Source: Bacillota bacterium (GTDB lineage: Bacteria; Bacillota; Clostridia; Oscillospirales; Acutalibacteraceae). From it: 8,783 nt of DNA. The stretch spans positions 1 through 8,783 of the forward strand of contig JAEZFF010000036.1 of the NCBI GenBank assembly GCA_023417635.1, read 5' to 3'. The position numbers and the translations under genes were made by a program. A model generated the notes under the pieces. It was not told the origin of the DNA and did no database searches. It was given only the letters and a program-made list of their open reading frames with translations. Shown here piece after piece: positions 6,973 through 8,783 of this stretch (within the stretch, counting starts at the first letter, position 1; each line of letters starts with the position of its first letter).

Positions 6973-7001
6973 TTGCTAAAACTGCAGAGCAATGATAGAA
7001 T
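6973..7001 (+). promoter_or_regulatory. pyrB: Promoter of pyrB
   Basis: TTGCTA (6973-6978), 17 bases, TAGAAT (6996-7001) is a good sigma-A-type match. Transcription should begin near 7008, so the leader before the TTG start at 7030 is only ~22 nt. There is no room for a PyrR-type attenuator or another leader-based control, which is notable for a pyrimidine gene in this phylum. Confidence 0.6.
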
Positions 7002-7016
7002 TAATAAAAATTGAAT

Positions 7017-7020
7017 GGAG
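7017..7020 (+). promoter_or_regulatory. pyrB: Ribosome binding site of pyrB (favours TTG 7030 over ATG 7015)
   Basis: GGAG is followed by nine bases and TTG at 7030. The upstream in-frame ATG at 7015 overlaps this site and is preceded only by A/T-rich bases. A third option, ATG 7045 (MIDLDQL...), is possible but lacks its own site. Confidence 0.6.
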
Positions 7021-7029
7021 CGATGTAAG

Positions 7030-8103
7030 TTGCAGCTGAATCACATGATCGACTTAGACCAGCTTAGTGTGCAGGAGTTAAAGGAGCTTATCGGGCTTGC
7101 CAACAGTATAAAAAGCAACCCGTGGGCATACCGGGAATCCTGCCGGGGGAAGATTATGGCAACTCTCTTCTATGAGCCTTCCACAAGGACGAAGATGTCA
7201 TTTCAGACGGCAATGTATCGTTTGGGCGGTGAAGTCGTCGGGTTTGACAACCCGCAGAACACTTCTGTTTCCAAAGGCGAAAGCCTGAAAGATACGGTGA
7301 CAGTTGTAAGCGGCTATACGGATCTTATTGTCATGCGCAACCCGTGGGAAGGCGCCCCGGCTGCCGCGTCGCTTTATTCGAAAGTCCCCATTATTAATGC
7401 GGGTGACGGCGGGCATTTGCACCCGACGCAGACGCTGACCGACCTTGTAACGCTTGCAGATGAAAAGGGACGGCTGGATCATCTCTGCATCGGCCTGTGC
7501 GGTGACCTGAAATACGGCCGTACGGTGCATTCGCTCATTAAGACCATGACGCGCTTCGAGGGCAACTCGTTTGTATTGGTTTCAACGCCGGAACTGGCAC
7601 TGCCCCAGTACATAAAAGACGTGATGGATGCGGCAGGCTGCGAGTACCGCGAAGTTCCGACGCTGGAGGCGGCCCTGCCGGAGTTGGACGTGCTTTACAT
7701 GACCCGGATTCAGCAGGAGCGTTTTGCAAGCCGCGAGCAGTACGAGGCGCAAAAGGGTGTGTATGTGCTGGATTCCAGAAAACTGACGCTTTCAAAGCCG
7801 GACTTAAAAGTCCTGCATCCGCTGCCGCGCGTGGATGAGATTACCGAAGAAGTGGACCGTGACCCGCGCGCCACGTATTTCCGCCAGACGGTTTACGGTA
7901 TGTATGCCCGCATGGCGCTGATTCTGACAATCCTGCAGAGTTCCAGCATTGCGGAAAAAACAGAGCTTCCCGGTTCCACACATCCGTGCCGCTGCACAAA
8001 CCCACACTGCATCACGCAGACGGAACCGTATTTGCCGCACCTGTTTACCGAGGCTGGGGATATGCTTACCTGCTCCTACTGTGACGCCAGAATTCTTATC
8101 TGA
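7030..8103 (+). CDS. pyrB: Aspartate carbamoyltransferase with C-terminal PyrI-like zinc ribbon
   Basis: PyrB condenses carbamoyl phosphate and aspartate to N-carbamoyl-aspartate, the committed step of pyrimidine synthesis. From the TTG at 7030 the protein has 357 residues, versus ~305-310 for a usual catalytic chain. Catalytic motifs are intact: FYEPSTRTKMSF (carbamoyl-phosphate loop, STRT 51-54), SKGESLKDT (81-89, mobile loop Lys), HPTQTLTDL (131-139), GDLKYGRTVHSL (158-169) and HPLPRVDEI (263-271). The catalytic fold ends near residue 303. A short linker then leads to a tail with C322-x4-C327 and C348-x2-C351, and CITQTEP between them, closely like the zinc domain of the regulatory chain PyrI. 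The allosteric nucleotide-binding domain of PyrI is absent. The start is chosen because GGAG at 7017-7020 lies nine bases before TTG 7030, whereas the ATG at 7015 has no ribosome site and would be almost leaderless. No other pyr genes adjoin it. Confidence 0.95.
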   Translation: MQLNHMIDLDQLSVQELKELIGLANSIKSNPWAYRESCRGKIMATLFYEPSTRTKMSFQTAMYRLGGEVVGFDNPQNTSVSKGESLKDTVTVVSGYTDLIVMRNPWEGAPAAASLYSKVPIINAGDGGHLHPTQTLTDLVTLADEKGRLDHLCIGLCGDLKYGRTVHSLIKTMTRFEGNSFVLVSTPELALPQYIKDVMDAAGCEYREVPTLEAALPELDVLYMTRIQQERFASREQYEAQKGVYVLDSRKLTLSKPDLKVLHPLPRVDEITEEVDRDPRATYFRQTVYGMYARMALILTILQSSSIAEKTELPGSTHPCRCTNPHCITQTEPYLPHLFTEAGDMLTCSYCDARILI

Positions 8104-8124
8104 GCTATTTTGTCAAGAGTCGGT

Positions 8125-8145
8125 GCGGAACCGCTTGCCAAGCGG
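8125..8145. other. Dyads between pyrB and yebC, overlapping the yebC -35
   Basis: CCGCTT-gcc-AAGCGG (8131-8145) is a 6-bp dyad with a three-base loop. It overlaps a competing small dyad GCGG-aa-CCGC (8125-8134). The sequence after it is CATTAATGG, not a U-tract, so a classical terminator for pyrB is not supported. Because the dyad covers the yebC -35 hexamer it could be an operator or a weak transcription-end hairpin. Confidence 0.35.
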
Positions 8146-8166
8146 CATTAATGGTGGTATTATAAT
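8135..8166 (+). promoter_or_regulatory. yebC: Promoter of the yebC-family gene
   Basis: TTGCCA (8135-8140), 17 bases, TATTAT (8158-8163) is a plausible sigma-A promoter. A perfect TATAAT overlaps at 8161-8166 but at 20-bp spacing. The predicted start near 8170 gives a ~40-nt leader with GGGAGG at 8196-8201. Confidence 0.6.
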
Positions 8167-8208
8167 AGAAATAGTGTCATAATCGGAATTTTACTGGGAG
8201 GATCTTAT

Positions 8209-8783
8209 ATGTCAGGCCATTCAAAGTGGAACAATATTAAACGGAAAAAAGAGAAAACAGACGGCGCAAAAGCAAAAGTATTTACCAAAATAGGCCGTGA
8301 ACTGGCCGTTGCGGTTAAAGAAGGCGGCGGCCCAGACCCGAATGCCAACTCTCGCCTCAAGGACTGCATTGCGAAAGCAAAGGCGGCCAATGTGCCAAAC
8401 GATAATATAGACCGTATTATCAAGCGTGCTGCGGGCGACGGCGACGACACAAAGTACGAGAACATAACTTATGAAGGGTATGGCCCAAACGGCGTTGCCG
8501 TTATTGTGGAAACACTGACGGACAACCGCAACCGTACGGCTGGTGACCTGCGCCATTATTTCGACAAATTCGGCGGCAACCTTGGCACGAACGGATGTGT
8601 TTCTTTCCTCTTCAACCGCAAAGGCGTTCTTGTGATTGAACGCGAAGGGCTGGATGAAGACAAAGTGATGGAAGACGCACTTGAGGCCGGTGCATCCGAC
8701 TTTGAAGCGGATGACGACGTGTTCGAAGTTTACACGGAGCCGGACGATTTCAGTGGAATCCTTACCGATCTGCAGAACAAAGG
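8209..8783 (+). CDS. yebC: YebC/TACO1 family protein (3' truncated by window)
   Basis: The first 191 residues of a family whose members are usually ~240-250 residues long. The opening MSGHSKWNNIKRKKEKTD with KAKVFTKIGREL is the family hallmark. RLKDCIAKAKAANVPNDNIDRIIKRA, YEGYGPNGVAVIVETLTDN, FGGNLGTNGCVSFLF and the acidic stretch DFEADDDVFEVYTEPDDF follow in the usual order. Members were long annotated as transcriptional regulators. More recent work on bacterial and mitochondrial (TACO1) members points to relief of ribosome stalling at proline-rich stretches; which applies here cannot be told from sequence. The start is clear: GGGAGG lies seven bases before ATG 8209. It has its own promoter and is probably not co-transcribed by necessity with pyrB, although no strong terminator separates them. 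The frame runs off the window end without a stop. Confidence 0.95.
   Translation, partial: MSGHSKWNNIKRKKEKTDGAKAKVFTKIGRELAVAVKEGGGPDPNANSRLKDCIAKAKAANVPNDNIDRIIKRAAGDGDDTKYENITYEGYGPNGVAVIVETLTDNRNRTAGDLRHYFDKFGGNLGTNGCVSFLFNRKGVLVIEREGLDEDKVMEDALEAGASDFEADDDVFEVYTEPDDFSGILTDLQNK

Noticed and set aside
8205..8556. Minus-strand frames of 86 and 111 codons at the right edge
   Set aside because: Both are antisense to the YebC-family gene, whose reading frame, ribosome site and conserved motifs are clear.

Overview
The window looks like chromosomal DNA from an anaerobic member of the Clostridia (Bacillota), most likely the Oscillospiraceae/Ruminococcaceae side. The clues are a very large, dehydratase-activase-like iron-sulfur protein of the type common in anaerobic Clostridia, a cyclic-di-GMP-I riboswitch, frequent TTG starts with strong Shine-Dalgarno sites, and mid-GC coding DNA broken by an AT-rich intergenic stretch. 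The assignment is inference; there is no rRNA or other taxonomic marker here.

Layout. (1) Positions 1-663 (+) hold the 3' end of a MalS-like GH13 alpha-amylase. It converges on a minus-strand gene, with one strong hairpin (686-723) between the two stops. (2) Positions 757-2124 (-) encode a membrane-anchored PAS-GGDEF diguanylate cyclase with a complete GGDEF signature and an RxxD inhibition site. Its roughly 165-nt leader carries a c-di-GMP-I riboswitch aptamer (about 2186-2266), so the gene that makes c-di-GMP is probably controlled by c-di-GMP. (3) Positions 2303-2575 are AT-rich and without a supportable gene. (4) Positions 2635-6824 (-) form a two-gene operon with an ATGA stop/start overlap. 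The 964-residue protein has two tandem activase (BadF/HgdC-type) domains plus a DUF2229-like Cys-rich region, and the 432-residue protein matches what is usually the C-terminal part of the same polypeptide. A terminator follows at 2576-2627. (5) Positions 6825-7029 are a divergent promoter region. (6) Positions 7030-8103 (+) encode PyrB, aspartate carbamoyltransferase, with an unusual C-terminal zinc ribbon resembling the zinc domain of PyrI. (7) Positions 8209-8783 (+) hold the 5' part of a YebC/TACO1-family gene, cut by the window edge.

The genes look like neighbouring independent units rather than one pathway: polysaccharide degradation, second-messenger signalling, an orphan ATP-driven redox protein, pyrimidine synthesis, and a translation/transcription factor. 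The points most worth a second look are the riboswitch-controlled cyclase, the split activase protein, and PyrB carrying a PyrI-type zinc ribbon but no allosteric domain.
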